DNA from: CAXSDR01 sp964236445
GTDB lineage: Bacteria > Actinomycetota > Actinomycetes > Motilibacterales > Motilibacteraceae
NCBI GenBank assembly: GCA_964236445.1
Contig: CAXSDR010000057.1
Coordinates: forward strand, 1-23,007
Direction: 5' to 3'
DNA: 23,007 nucleotides
Shown here: positions 15,272-22,987 of the stretch, in pieces
How the letters are laid out: every line of letters begins with the position of its first letter
Numbering within the stretch: the stretch's first letter is position 1
Notes under the pieces: generated by a model
Database searches by the model: none
What the model saw: the letters and a program-made list of their open reading frames with translations, nothing else
What the model was told of the DNA's origin: nothing
Translations under genes and position numbers: made by a program

Positions 15272-15541
15272 ATGTGCACCTACGCGACCCAGCAGGCCGC
15301 CATGACCGGCAGCGGCAAGGGAGCCGACGGCTGGTTCGCCCTGCGCACCGCGACGGTCTACTACGACCACCCGGTGCACGCCATGGCGACGCACACCCTG
15401 AACATCGATTTCGCCGACCCGTCGCGCGGCCCGGCGGCACGCGTCGCAGTCGAGCTGACGGCCGAGTCGGCGGAGGCCCTCGTCGAGGCGATCAGGGACG
15501 CTCTCGCCTTGGTGCCCGACGACATACGCGCGCAGGGGTAG
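15272..15541 (+). CDS. DUF6295 family small protein
   Basis: An 89-residue protein starting MCTYATQQAAMTGSGKGADG, then GWFALRTATVYYDHPVHA and HTLNIDFADPSRGPAARVAVELTAESA. These are the conserved blocks I recall for DUF6295, a family of unknown function in actinobacteria. It has no membrane segment or signal. Cys2 and His residues in the DHPVHA block are conserved-looking and could bind a metal, which is conjecture. The ATG is preceded by GGAG eight bases upstream. It lies 36 bases after the dienelactone hydrolase gene in the same direction and is likely co-transcribed with it. Confidence 0.78.
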   Translation: MCTYATQQAAMTGSGKGADGWFALRTATVYYDHPVHAMATHTLNIDFADPSRGPAARVAVELTAESAEALVEAIRDALALVPDDIRAQG

Positions 15542-15601
15542 TAGTCCAGCCTGCGCATCCACCAGCGCTTCACATGCACGTCGGAGCGAGCGGGGGCGGG
15601 G

Positions 15602-15639
15602 GTGACGGGCCCGCGGCCAAGCCATAGGCTTAACGGCCG
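15602..15639 (+). promoter_or_regulatory. Candidate HelR promoter with overlapping inverted repeat
   Basis: GTGACG (15602-15607), a 17-base spacer and TAGGCT (15625-15630) resemble an actinobacterial -35/-10 pair, leaving a leader of about 30 bases before the GTG at 15667. An inverted repeat overlaps the -10: CGGCCAAGCC (15614-15623) pairs with GGCTT (15627-15631) and, after a three-base bulge, GGCCG (15635-15639). Such placement suits a repressor or activator site. Confidence 0.4.
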
Positions 15640-15666
15640 TCTTCTTCGGCCCACCAAGGGAGGCCC

Positions 15667-17943
15667 GTGGCAGCGCAGGACCAGCAGCGCCCCGACGAGC
15701 CGTTGCGCGACCAGGGCGAGCTCGAGAGCGAGCAGGCCTTTGTTGCGATGCTCTACGCGCGCCTCGACCTGCTCCGCGAGCAGACGGCCGCGCAGCTCGC
15801 GCGCACCCGGCGCGAAGGGCCGTCCGGCACCCACCAGAACCGTTCGGAGCGCGACAGCTTCGCGACGCTCTACGAGGACCGCCTCAAGCAGCTCTGGGCC
15901 GTCGAGAGCCGGTTGTGCTTCGGGCGCATGGACCTGCGTGGGGGCACCATCCGCCACATCGGGCGCATCGGGCTGTCCGACGAGACCAACGCGCAGCTCC
16001 TGCTCGACTGGCGCGCACCGGCGGCGCAGGACTTCTACCAGGCCACCGCAGCCTCCCCCGGTGACGTCGTACGCCGGCGCCACCTGATCGTTGCCGGCCG
16101 CGAGGTCACCGACTTCGAGGACGATGTGCTGGCCGTCGACACCGAGTCGGGTTCGGGTCCGGTCACAGGCGATGCGGCGCTGCTCGCGGCCGTCACCGCA
16201 CCCCGCACCGGCCGCATGGGTGACATCGTCGCGACCATCCAGGCCGAGCAGGACAAGGCGATCCGCTCCTCGGAGCGCGGCGTCCTCGTGGTGCAGGGTG
16301 GCCCGGGCACCGGCAAGACCGCCGTCGCGCTCCACCGCACCGCCTACCTCCTCTACACACATCGCGACCGGCTTGCGCGCAGCGGCGTGCTGCTCGTGGG
16401 TCCGAGCCCCGTGTTCCTGCGCTACATCGAGCAGGTGCTGCCGGCGCTCGGGGAGACCGGCGTCGTGATGTCGACACCCGCGGAGCTCTATCCGGGTGTC
16501 GACGCCGACGGCATCGACTCCCCTGAGGCGGCCGGCGTCAAGGGTGACCTGCGCATGGTCGACGTCCTGCTCGCCGCCGTACGCGCTCGCCAGCGGGTCC
16601 CGGAGCGTCCCGTGACCCTCGACGTCGACGGGTCGAAGGTGGTGCTCCGGCCGTCGGCCGTGCAGGGTGCCCGTTCGAGCGCTCGGCGCGGCGGCAAGGC
16701 GCACAACGACGCCCGCACCAGCTTCGTCAAGGAGGTGCTCAACTCGCTCGCCGGCCAGCTCGCGGCGTCGCAGGGCACCAAGCTCGACAGTGACAACCGC
16801 GAGCAGCTGCTCGCCGAGCTGCGCGAGGCACGCGACGTGCGCCGCGAGGTCAACCTGCTGTGGATGCCGCTGTCGCCGCAGCGCGTGCTGGCCGATCTCT
16901 TCGCGTCCCCGCGGGTGCTCGCCTCAGCGGCGGGACGATCCCTGTCGCGAGCAGAGCAAGCCCTGCTGCACCGGGAGCGCGGAGCCGCCTGGACGCCCGC
17001 CGACGCGGCGCTGCTCGACGAGCTCGCCGAGCTGCTCGGCGACGACGACACCGCGTCACGTGCCGACACGGCACGCCGTGCAGCGGATCGCGAGGAGCAG
17101 GTCTCCTACGCGCAGCAGGTGCTCGACAACGCCGGTGGCGGTCACGTCTCGGCGGAAGATCTCGCCGAACGTTTCACCATCGATGGACCGACGGGCACGG
17201 TCGCCGAGCGCGCGGCCGTGGACCGCACCTGGGCCTTCGGCCACGTCGTCGTCGACGAGGCCCAGGAGCTGTCACCGATGGTGTGGCGGATCCTCATGCG
17301 CCGCTGCCCCAGCAAGTCGATGACGATCGTGGGCGATGTCGCCCAGACCTCAGCCGTCGCCGGCGCGTCGCGCTGGTCCGACGTCCTCGAGCCCTATGTC
17401 GAGGATCGTTGGCGCCTCGTCGAGCTGACCGTCAACTACCGCACGCCGGCACAGATTGCCGCGGTGGCCGCTGCCGTTCTGTCGGCCGCAGGCGTACGCA
17501 CCGCCACACCCACGGCCGTGCGCGACGGCAACTGGCCACCGACTGCGGTTTCGCTCCCCGAGACAGATGAGAAGTTGATTGCACGAGTCGTGGCTCAGGA
17601 ATTCGCAATCCTGGGTGAGGGGCGCATGGCGGTGATCGTGCCCGGTGGCGCGGCGGCAACGCAACGCATCGCCGTCGCGACAGCACAGGTGCTGCCGCCG
17701 AACTCCGTGGGTGCGGGCACGACGGCTCTCGACGAGCAGGTGGCCGTGCTCACCATCGAGCAGTGCAAGGGGCTCGAGTTCGATGCCGTCGTCCTGGTGG
17801 AGCCTTCGGCCATGCTCGCCGAGTCGAAGCGCGGCGCGAACGACCTCTATGTCGCCCTGACGCGCGCGACGCAACGTCTCACCGTCGCGCACGCCACCGC
17901 GCTGCCCGCAGGCATGGAGTCACTGACCCGCCGCGAGCTCTGA
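15667..17943 (+). CDS. helR: RNA polymerase recycling motor ATPase HelR (HelD-like, UvrD/Rep superfamily 1)
   Basis: A 758-residue protein with the layout of actinobacterial HelD/HelR. It has an N-terminal helical arm (about 15-85, ELESEQAFVAMLYARLDLL), a split helicase core with Walker A GGPGTGKT at 211-218, a long insertion, and Walker B VVVDEAQE (DEAQE at 530-534). It continues with the motif NYRTPAQIA and the terminal motif YVALTRATQRL. HelD/HelR proteins bind RNA polymerase, not DNA, and free it from nucleic acid or from rifamycins; HelR of Streptomyces gives rifampicin tolerance. The call rests on overall resemblance, and a general HelD paralogue is the alternative. GTG 15667 has AAGGGAGG just upstream. 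It has its own promoter-like region, and its 3' end overlaps the convergent nnrD gene by 24 bases. Confidence 0.86.
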   Translation: MAAQDQQRPDEPLRDQGELESEQAFVAMLYARLDLLREQTAAQLARTRREGPSGTHQNRSERDSFATLYEDRLKQLWAVESRLCFGRMDLRGGTIRHIGRIGLSDETNAQLLLDWRAPAAQDFYQATAASPGDVVRRRHLIVAGREVTDFEDDVLAVDTESGSGPVTGDAALLAAVTAPRTGRMGDIVATIQAEQDKAIRSSERGVLVVQGGPGTGKTAVALHRTAYLLYTHRDRLARSGVLLVGPSPVFLRYIEQVLPALGETGVVMSTPAELYPGVDADGIDSPEAAGVKGDLRMVDVLLAAVRARQRVPERPVTLDVDGSKVVLRPSAVQGARSSARRGGKAHNDARTSFVKEVLNSLAGQLAASQGTKLDSDNREQLLAELREARDVRREVNLLWMPLSPQRVLADLFASPRVLASAAGRSLSRAEQALLHRERGAAWTPADAALLDELAELLGDDDTASRADTARRAADREEQVSYAQQVLDNAGGGHVSAEDLAERFTIDGPTGTVAERAAVDRTWAFGHVVVDEAQELSPMVWRILMRRCPSKSMTIVGDVAQTSAVAGASRWSDVLEPYVEDRWRLVELTVNYRTPAQIAAVAAAVLSAAGVRTATPTAVRDGNWPPTAVSLPETDEKLIARVVAQEFAILGEGRMAVIVPGGAAATQRIAVATAQVLPPNSVGAGTTALDEQVAVLTIEQCKGLEFDAVVLVEPSAMLAESKRGANDLYVALTRATQRLTVAHATALPAGMESLTRREL

Positions 17944-18813
17944 CAGCTCGACGAGCACACGGGGGATCTCCGCGAGCAGCTCCCTGGCGAGGAAGCCGAC
18001 GGGCCCCACCGACACCGCCAGCCGCTCGCCCGCGCGCTTGTGCAGATAGCTGCCCCACACAGCCGCCTGCGCCGGAGCCGCGCCTCGAGCGGCGAGGCCG
18101 CACACCGCGCCGGCCAGGACGTCGCCCGACCCGGACACGCCGAGGCCGCTGCCGCCGTGCGTGTCACGCCACGATCGTCCATCGGCGTCGGTGGTCCACG
18201 ACTCGGCGCCTCCGCTCGTCACCGCGCAGCGCGTCAGCGTGGCCAGCCTGCGCACAGCGGCATGCGGGTCGTCGCTGACGGCGTCGGAGTGCTCCCCGAG
18301 CGTGAGGCTCAGCTCGACCAGGTTGGGAGTGAGCACGCACAGGCCGTCGAGGGCATGCAGACACGTGGGGTCCTCGGTGACGGCAGCCAGCCCGAGCGCG
18401 TCGAGCGCGAGCGTGCCCGTCACGTGGCAGAGCATGTCGCGCACCAGCGCCGCCGTCTGCTCCGCACCGGTCATTCCGGGCCCCACCAGCACGGCCGACG
18501 CGTCGCCGGCGAGGTCGGTGAGCTGGCCCACAGCAGCGGGGTCGATGCCACCGTCGCTCGCCTCGGGCAGGCCGACGACGAGCGCTTCGGGCAGCGCCAC
18601 CGCAAGATGCGGGGCGAGCGAGCGCACGGTGGCGACCTGCAGCTTGCCTGCCCCGCTGCGCAACGCCGCCTGCGCGCCGAGGATCAGCGCGCCCGGTGTG
18701 CTCGCGCTTCCGCCGACCAGCAGCGCCCGACCGCGCGACTCCTTGTCGTCGCCCGGCTCCGGCAGGGGCCAGGATGCCAGCAGCGCCGGGGTGACGTCCT
18801 CGTAGTCAGGCAA
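17920..18813 (-). CDS. nnrD: ADP-dependent NAD(P)H-hydrate dehydratase
   Basis: A 297-residue ribokinase-like enzyme that repairs hydrated NAD(P)H (NAD(P)HX) using ADP. Visible motifs are GRALLVGGSASTPGALILGAQAALRSGAG at about 28-56 (phosphate-loop region), LVGPGM near 109-114, LTPNLVE near 161-167 (usually LTPHPGE) and GVSGSGDVLAG at 225-235 with the catalytic D231. It lacks the NnrE epimerase domain that is fused in many bacteria. The TTG start at 18813 is the first possible codon, because an in-frame TGA lies six bases upstream. The start overlaps the end of the histidine phosphatase gene by eight bases, so the two are coupled. The last 24 bases are antisense to the HelR gene end. Confidence 0.9.
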   Translation of the reverse strand: MPDYEDVTPALLASWPLPEPGDDKESRGRALLVGGSASTPGALILGAQAALRSGAGKLQVATVRSLAPHLAVALPEALVVGLPEASDGGIDPAAVGQLTDLAGDASAVLVGPGMTGAEQTAALVRDMLCHVTGTLALDALGLAAVTEDPTCLHALDGLCVLTPNLVELSLTLGEHSDAVSDDPHAAVRRLATLTRCAVTSGGAESWTTDADGRSWRDTHGGSGLGVSGSGDVLAGAVCGLAARGAAPAQAAVWGSYLHKRAGERLAVSVGPVGFLARELLAEIPRVLVELSELAAGQ

Positions 18814-19549
18814 CGGTCACCGGCGCATCTGCCTCGTCGGTGACCTGCTCGCCCTCGGCGACGACATGCGACACATCGTTGTAGCCGTTGCACTCGAGAC
18901 GCCCGTCCACGTTGGCGTAGTCGGTCACGCTGCAGTTGGCCATCGGCTGCGTGTGGTCGAGCTCGAGAACGGCCTGCTCCGACAAACCTTCGAGCGCATA
19001 GCGGAAGACCGTGATGACCGCTTGGTGGGAGACGATGAGGACGCGCGCGCCGGCGTACTCCTCGCGCAGCGTGCTCATCAGGCTGCGTACGCGCAGGGCC
19101 ACATCGGTCCAGCTCTCGCCACCCGGCGGCCGGTAGTAGAACTTGCCGAGTCGCTCCCGACGGGCCGCCTCATCGGGAAACTTCTGGCGGATCCCGAGGC
19201 CTGTCCACCCGTCGAGCACGCCCAGCTCACGCTCGCGGAGTCGCTCGTCGCGCACGGTGGGGATGTTCACCCCGGCCTCTCGCAGCGCGATCTCCGCGGT
19301 GCGGACCGCTCGCTCATAAGGCGACACGAGCACCACCGAGGGATGGACGTCCTGCGTGCGAAGCCAGGTGCCAAGCGCTTCCGCCTGGCCGATGCCAGCC
19401 TCGGTCAGCTCGACATCCGGGTCACGGACGTCGAGGTCGAGCCGGGCCGCACCGGCGTCGTGCGCGGCGTTGTCGGCAACGTTGCCGACGCTCTGTCCGT
19501 GTCGGACGAGCCAGAGGGCATCGGGCCATCGAAGAGGCGTCATGATCAC
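18806..19549 (-). CDS. Histidine phosphatase (phosphoglycerate mutase) family protein
   Basis: A 247-residue phosphatase. The RHG motif is at 16-18 (WLVRHGQSVGN) with the phospho-acceptor H17. The acid is E104 or E106 in RLRERELGVLDG, and the second catalytic His is H173 in VLIVSHQAVI. SPYERAVRTAEI near 74-85 supplies the phosphate-binding Arg. It acts on a phosphorylated small molecule or protein, and the family does not reveal which. The segment YRPPGGESWTDVALRV is common in broad-range phosphatases. GTG 19549 with GAGGGG six bases upstream is preferred over the ATG at 19543. It heads a two-gene operon with nnrD, and the neighbouring methyltransferase gene is divergent with only 75 bases between. 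Confidence 0.92.
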   Translation of the reverse strand: MIMTPLRWPDALWLVRHGQSVGNVADNAAHDAGAARLDLDVRDPDVELTEAGIGQAEALGTWLRTQDVHPSVVLVSPYERAVRTAEIALREAGVNIPTVRDERLRERELGVLDGWTGLGIRQKFPDEAARRERLGKFYYRPPGGESWTDVALRVRSLMSTLREEYAGARVLIVSHQAVITVFRYALEGLSEQAVLELDHTQPMANCSVTDYANVDGRLECNGYNDVSHVVAEGEQVTDEADAPVTVA

Positions 19550-19624
19550 GGCCTACCCCTCACCTCTCGCCCTAGTCGCGAGGCCGCTAGGCCACCGTGA
19601 CGAGCTGTTCGACAGAATGCCGAC

Positions 19625-20401
19625 ATGACCCCGGCCCCTCCTACACCGGCTCGCGACGCCGCCTACTTCGACCAGTGGTACGCCGATATGGCCGACTCCG
19701 ACGTCCGGGACGCCATCGTCGCTCGCACCCTCGGCCTGCCGGCGGACATGGCGTTCGCGAGCCTGCTGTCGTGGGACGGCATCGCCGAGGTGGGCACGGC
19801 GCTCGACCTGACTGCCGACGCGCTGCTGCTCGACGTCGCGTGCGGCCGCGGTGGCTACGGCATCGAGATCGCGCGTCGCACCGGGGCCCGGCTCGTGGGG
19901 ATCGACTTCTCGGGCGTCGCGGTGAAGGCGGCGCGACGCAGCGCTGCCCGCCGCCTGGGGACCGACCGAGCCGAGTTCCACGTCGGCACGCTGGTCGACA
20001 CCAGGCTTGCGGACGGCGGCGCGGACGCCCTGATGTGCATCGACTCCGTGCAGTTCGCCGACCCGCCGCTCGCCGCACTCGCGGAGTTCCGCCGGCTGCT
20101 CGCGCGCGGAGGTCGCCTCGCGGTCACGTGCTGGCAGGTGGCCGACCGTGCCGACGACACGGCACCACCCCGTATCCGCGCGGTGGACCTGCAGCGAGAC
20201 CTGTCGGCGGCCGGCTTCGCCGACGTCGAGGTGCACGAGAAGCCGCTGTGGCGCCGGGCCGAGCGCGCGCTGTGGGAAGCCGCCGTCGCGGCCCCGGACG
20301 ACTCCGACCCCGCCGTGCGGGCCCTGCAGGAAGAGGCCCACAAGTCACTCGCGGGCTTCGACGCCCTGACCCGGGTGCTCGCCACCGCCACGGCACCATG
20401 A
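19625..20401 (+). CDS. Class I SAM-dependent methyltransferase
   Basis: A 258-residue cytosolic methyltransferase of the Rossmann fold. Motif I is LLLDVACGRGGYGIEIA (about 67-83) with the SAM-binding glycines. The acidic end of strand 2 is GARLVGIDFSG, and motif IV is ADALMCIDSVQFAD. Motif V-like FRRLLARGGRLAVTCWQ follows. The N-terminal part (AYFDQWYADMADSDVRDAIVA) resembles lipid- or small-molecule-modifying enzymes, but no substrate can be named. The ATG at 19625 has no Shine-Dalgarno, and CAGAAT lies six bases before it as a possible -10 for a leaderless message. It is divergent from the phosphatase gene and convergent with the amidase gene (60-base gap without an obvious terminator). Confidence 0.88.
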   Translation: MTPAPPTPARDAAYFDQWYADMADSDVRDAIVARTLGLPADMAFASLLSWDGIAEVGTALDLTADALLLDVACGRGGYGIEIARRTGARLVGIDFSGVAVKAARRSAARRLGTDRAEFHVGTLVDTRLADGGADALMCIDSVQFADPPLAALAEFRRLLARGGRLAVTCWQVADRADDTAPPRIRAVDLQRDLSAAGFADVEVHEKPLWRRAERALWEAAVAAPDDSDPAVRALQEEAHKSLAGFDALTRVLATATAP

Positions 20402-20461
20402 CGGCGCCGCACCACACGGCTCCCTCCATGCTCGACCTCGCCAGGCGCAGCCCGCCTCAGC

Positions 20462-21511
20462 TCATCCGCCGGCCGGTCCCCTCGGCGCGACGCGCAGCGC
20501 CGTGTCGACCGTCGTGCCCGGCTCGCGAGGCGGCCCGAAACCCACGCTCGTACCGTCCGTGATCTGCACGTCGTCCTCCCACGGCAGCGCGTAGCTTCCT
20601 GCGACGAGGTCCTGCATGAACGTGTAGGGGCAGTCGCGAGCGCCGCCCCGCAGGGCGGTGTATCCACGGTGACCCAGCTGGTAGATGTTGTTCTCGGCCC
20701 CCCAGCAGACGCGCGCCTCGTCGGCCCGGCGCGGCTCGATCGCGGCCGTCACGATGCGGTCGGGGGTGCCGTCCCCCTGCTCGACGACCTCTCCTGCGAA
20801 GTCGCAGAACATGGCATCTCCCATCGAGGAGATGCCGGTCGTCTCGTCCTTGCCCGCCAGAGCCACAGATGCCGTGAACGCCAGGTTCGTGAAGGCATTG
20901 ACCTGGTTCGTCGCTCGCCACGCCGTCTTGATGGGGTAGGTGTAGCCCGCCGTACGCAGGATGACGTTGGCGCCCTTGTAAGCCGCTTCGCGCGCCATCT
21001 CCGGCAGCATCCCGTCGTGACAGATGATGAGCGCGAGACGCGAGCCTTTGGGGCCGTCGACGACGGGAATGCCGATGTTGCCCGGCTCCCACGGCTCGAA
21101 CGGCACCCAGGGGTGCATCTTGCGGTAGTAGAGGACGATCTCGCCGGCGGCGTCGACGATGATGCCGCTGTTGAAGGGTGCACCCGCAGGGTTGCGCTCC
21201 ATCAGCGAGAAGCAGCCCCAGACGCCGTGCTCGGCGCAGGCCGCTCGCAGCGTGTCGACCTGCTCGTCGTCGAGACTCGTGAGCAGCTCGTCCTTTGCCC
21301 AGCTCTGCGGGTTCAGGCCGTTGAGGCTGTATTCCGGCACCACGACGAGGTCGAGGCTCGGCATGCCGGCCTTCGCCCGGCCGACCATGTCGGCGATGCC
21401 GTTCGCCACGGCCTTGAGGTGCGCAGGTTCCGTCACGGTCGGCACCTGCGACTGCACCAGGGCGATGACGAGCGCGTCAGGAGTCGGGTTGAGCCCGCCG
21501 AGACCGGTCAT
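20462..21511 (-). CDS. Nitrilase-superfamily amidase, formamidase/aliphatic amidase type
   Basis: A 349-residue enzyme of the AmiE/AmiF branch. The Glu-Lys-Cys triad is E60 (VVVPEYSLNG), K131 (YYRKMHPW) and C164 (IICHDGMLPE), at nearly the positions known for formamidase AmiF (60, 133, 166). Other family segments are PWEPGNIGIPVVDGPKGSRL, NQVNAFTNLAFTASVAL and RGYTALRGGARDCPYTFM. It hydrolyses formamide or short aliphatic amides to ammonia and the acid, supplying nitrogen. The sequence does not decide between the two substrates. The start at 21511 is an ATG preceded by six C residues and TAGCGT, with no Shine-Dalgarno. No transporter or nitrogen regulator lies adjacent. Confidence 0.94.
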   Translation of the reverse strand: MTGLGGLNPTPDALVIALVQSQVPTVTEPAHLKAVANGIADMVGRAKAGMPSLDLVVVPEYSLNGLNPQSWAKDELLTSLDDEQVDTLRAACAEHGVWGCFSLMERNPAGAPFNSGIIVDAAGEIVLYYRKMHPWVPFEPWEPGNIGIPVVDGPKGSRLALIICHDGMLPEMAREAAYKGANVILRTAGYTYPIKTAWRATNQVNAFTNLAFTASVALAGKDETTGISSMGDAMFCDFAGEVVEQGDGTPDRIVTAAIEPRRADEARVCWGAENNIYQLGHRGYTALRGGARDCPYTFMQDLVAGSYALPWEDDVQITDGTSVGFGPPREPGTTVDTALRVAPRGPAGG

Positions 21512-21517
21512 GGGGGG

Positions 21518-21523
21518 ACGCTA
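21518..21523 (-). promoter_or_regulatory. Candidate -10 element (TAGCGT) for the amidase gene
   Basis: On the minus strand TAGCGT is followed by CCCCCC and the ATG at 21511. The spacing is the same as at the dienelactone hydrolase gene. A leaderless transcript is the simplest reading; no clear -35 is present. Confidence 0.4.
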
Positions 21524-21604
21524 GATCGCCTGTGTGACGGCCGTGTGTCGTGCACGTCGAGCAGCGTCTATCGTCGGCGGTCACGGTCAGCGCGTACGCC
21601 CGGG

Positions 21605-21805
21605 TCAGCCCCCGGACTTGCGCCGGAAGGTGCGCTGGGCCTTCGCCGGCCCCGATCCGCCGTGGCCCTTGCCGCCGTCGCCGCCGGCGCCGGCGGCGCC
21701 GGTCGCGTGCGAGGCCTGCTTCTTGCGCTCGAGTGCTTCCTGGAACCGCTTGCGCATGTCGTCGGTCTCGGGCGCGTCGCTGCCGGTGTCCGAAGTGTCA
21801 GCCAT
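21605..21805 (-). CDS. DUF5302 family small protein
   Basis: A 66-residue hydrophilic protein. An acidic N-terminus (MADTSDTGSDAPETDD) is followed by the basic helix MRKRFQEALERKKQAS, a Gly/Ala-rich linker (positions 33-50) and a C-terminus AQRTFRRKSGG. This arrangement matches DUF5302, a small actinobacterial family of unknown function. No membrane segment or catalytic motif is present; the basic helix could bind nucleic acid, which is conjecture. The ATG at 21805 has CAGGCT six bases upstream rather than a Shine-Dalgarno. It lies 93 bases upstream of the amidase gene on the same strand, but that gene appears to have its own promoter. Confidence 0.85.
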   Translation of the reverse strand: MADTSDTGSDAPETDDMRKRFQEALERKKQASHATGAAGAGGDGGKGHGGSGPAKAQRTFRRKSGG

Positions 21806-21887
21806 GTCTGCAGCCTGTCACGTCCCCTCAGCTCGGCCAACAGGTCTCGCCAATGTCCTGCGGAAGCGGCTGGCCGTCGGGGGCGTT

Positions 21888-22985
21888 GTGACCGTCGTGA
21901 CCCTGCTCTCGCCGCTGCCCGTGTCCGTCCTCGACCTCGCCACCGTCGCCGAAGGGTCGTCGCCGCGCGAAGCCCTCCTCGCGACCGTGGCGCACGCCCA
22001 GCTCGCCGACGAGCTCGGGCTGACGCGCTTCTGGGTGGCCGAGCACCACAACATGGCCGGCATCGCGAGCAGCGCCCCGGCCGTCGTGATCGCGGCCATC
22101 GCCGCCCGCACGCCGCGCATCCGGGTCGGCAGCGGCGGCGTCATGCTCCCCAACCACGCGCCGCTCGTCATCGCCGAGCAGTTCGGGACGCTCGAGGCCC
22201 TGCACCCGGGCAGGATCGACCTGGGCATCGGGCGGGCACCCGGGACGGACCGGCTGACGATGCAGGCACTGCGACGGGGAGCCGGTGCCGAGTCCGCCGA
22301 CGAGTTCCCCCGCCAGCTCGCCGAGCTCCTGGCCCTGTTCGACGGCGACGACGACGCCGGCATCAGGGCCACGCCGGGTGACGGCGCCGGGCCGCCGGTG
22401 TGGCTGCTGGGCTCGAGCGGCTACAGCGCGCAGCTCGCCGGGCTGCTGGGGCTGCCGTTCTCGTTCGCCCACCACTTCAGCAGCGGCAGCACCGAACAGG
22501 CCCTCGATGTCTACCGGCGTAGCTTCCGTGCGTCACCCGTGCTCGACCGGCCCTACGTGATGCTCCCCGTGCAGGTGCTCTGCGCCGACGACGACCACAC
22601 GGCCGAGGCGCTCGCGCTGCCCGCGGCGTTGTCGTTCCTGCGCCTGCGCAGTGGGCGACCCGGCCGCATGCCGACCCCTGTCCAGGCGGCCGCGCACCCC
22701 TGGACGAACGCTGAGCGCGAGGCCGTGGCCCTACGGCAGGAGCAGCAGGCCATCGGGTCACCGCAGACCGTCGCCGAACGGATCGCCGAACTGCTGCGGC
22801 GTACGGCGGCCGACGAGCTCATGGTCACCGCGATGGTGCACGACCCCGCCGACCGGCTCCGCTCCCTGCGCCTCGTGCGCTCGCTGTTCGGCGACGAGCC
22901 GCTGCCCCTGGGCTATGCCGGCTCGCCCGAGGCAAGGTTCCGGGGTCTGAGATGCAACGGAACGGTGGTTGGCGCTAAGGGCTAA
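21888..22985 (+). CDS. LLM class flavin-dependent oxidoreductase (luciferase-like monooxygenase)
   Basis: A protein of about 365 residues of the bacterial luciferase/alkanal monooxygenase-like group. SVLDLATVAEG begins the TIM barrel. TRFWVAEHHNMAGIASSAPAV, IRVGSGGVMLPNHAPLVIAEQ and LHPGRIDLGIGRAPGTD are the classic conserved blocks, followed by VWLLGSSGYSAQLAGLLGLP and FAHHFSSG near the middle. Such enzymes use reduced FMN or F420; the substrate is unknown. GTG 21888 (GGGGG upstream) or GTG 21897 is the start. The last dozen or so residues after FRGL look unlike the family and end at a TAA inside a 7-base tandem repeat, so the tail may be an extension past a lost stop. Confidence 0.9.
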   Translation: MTVVTLLSPLPVSVLDLATVAEGSSPREALLATVAHAQLADELGLTRFWVAEHHNMAGIASSAPAVVIAAIAARTPRIRVGSGGVMLPNHAPLVIAEQFGTLEALHPGRIDLGIGRAPGTDRLTMQALRRGAGAESADEFPRQLAELLALFDGDDDAGIRATPGDGAGPPVWLLGSSGYSAQLAGLLGLPFSFAHHFSSGSTEQALDVYRRSFRASPVLDRPYVMLPVQVLCADDDHTAEALALPAALSFLRLRSGRPGRMPTPVQAAAHPWTNAEREAVALRQEQQAIGSPQTVAERIAELLRRTAADELMVTAMVHDPADRLRSLRLVRSLFGDEPLPLGYAGSPEARFRGLRCNGTVVGAKG

Positions 22986-22987
22986 GG
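22974..22987. repeat. Two tandem copies of a 7-base unit (GCTAAGG)
   Basis: GCTAAGG occurs twice in succession at the 3' end of the LLM gene. The TAA in the first copy is out of frame, and the seven-base shift places the second TAA (22983-22985) in frame as the stop codon. Confidence 0.85.

Noticed and set aside
15361..16704. Minus-strand open frame of 447 codons over the DUF6295 and HelR genes
   Set aside because: It spans two well-supported plus-strand genes and has no coherent protein features.
17920..17943. 24-base overlap of the HelR and nnrD 3' ends as antisense regulation
   Set aside because: Short convergent overlaps are common in compact actinobacterial genomes, and nothing else points to a regulatory role.
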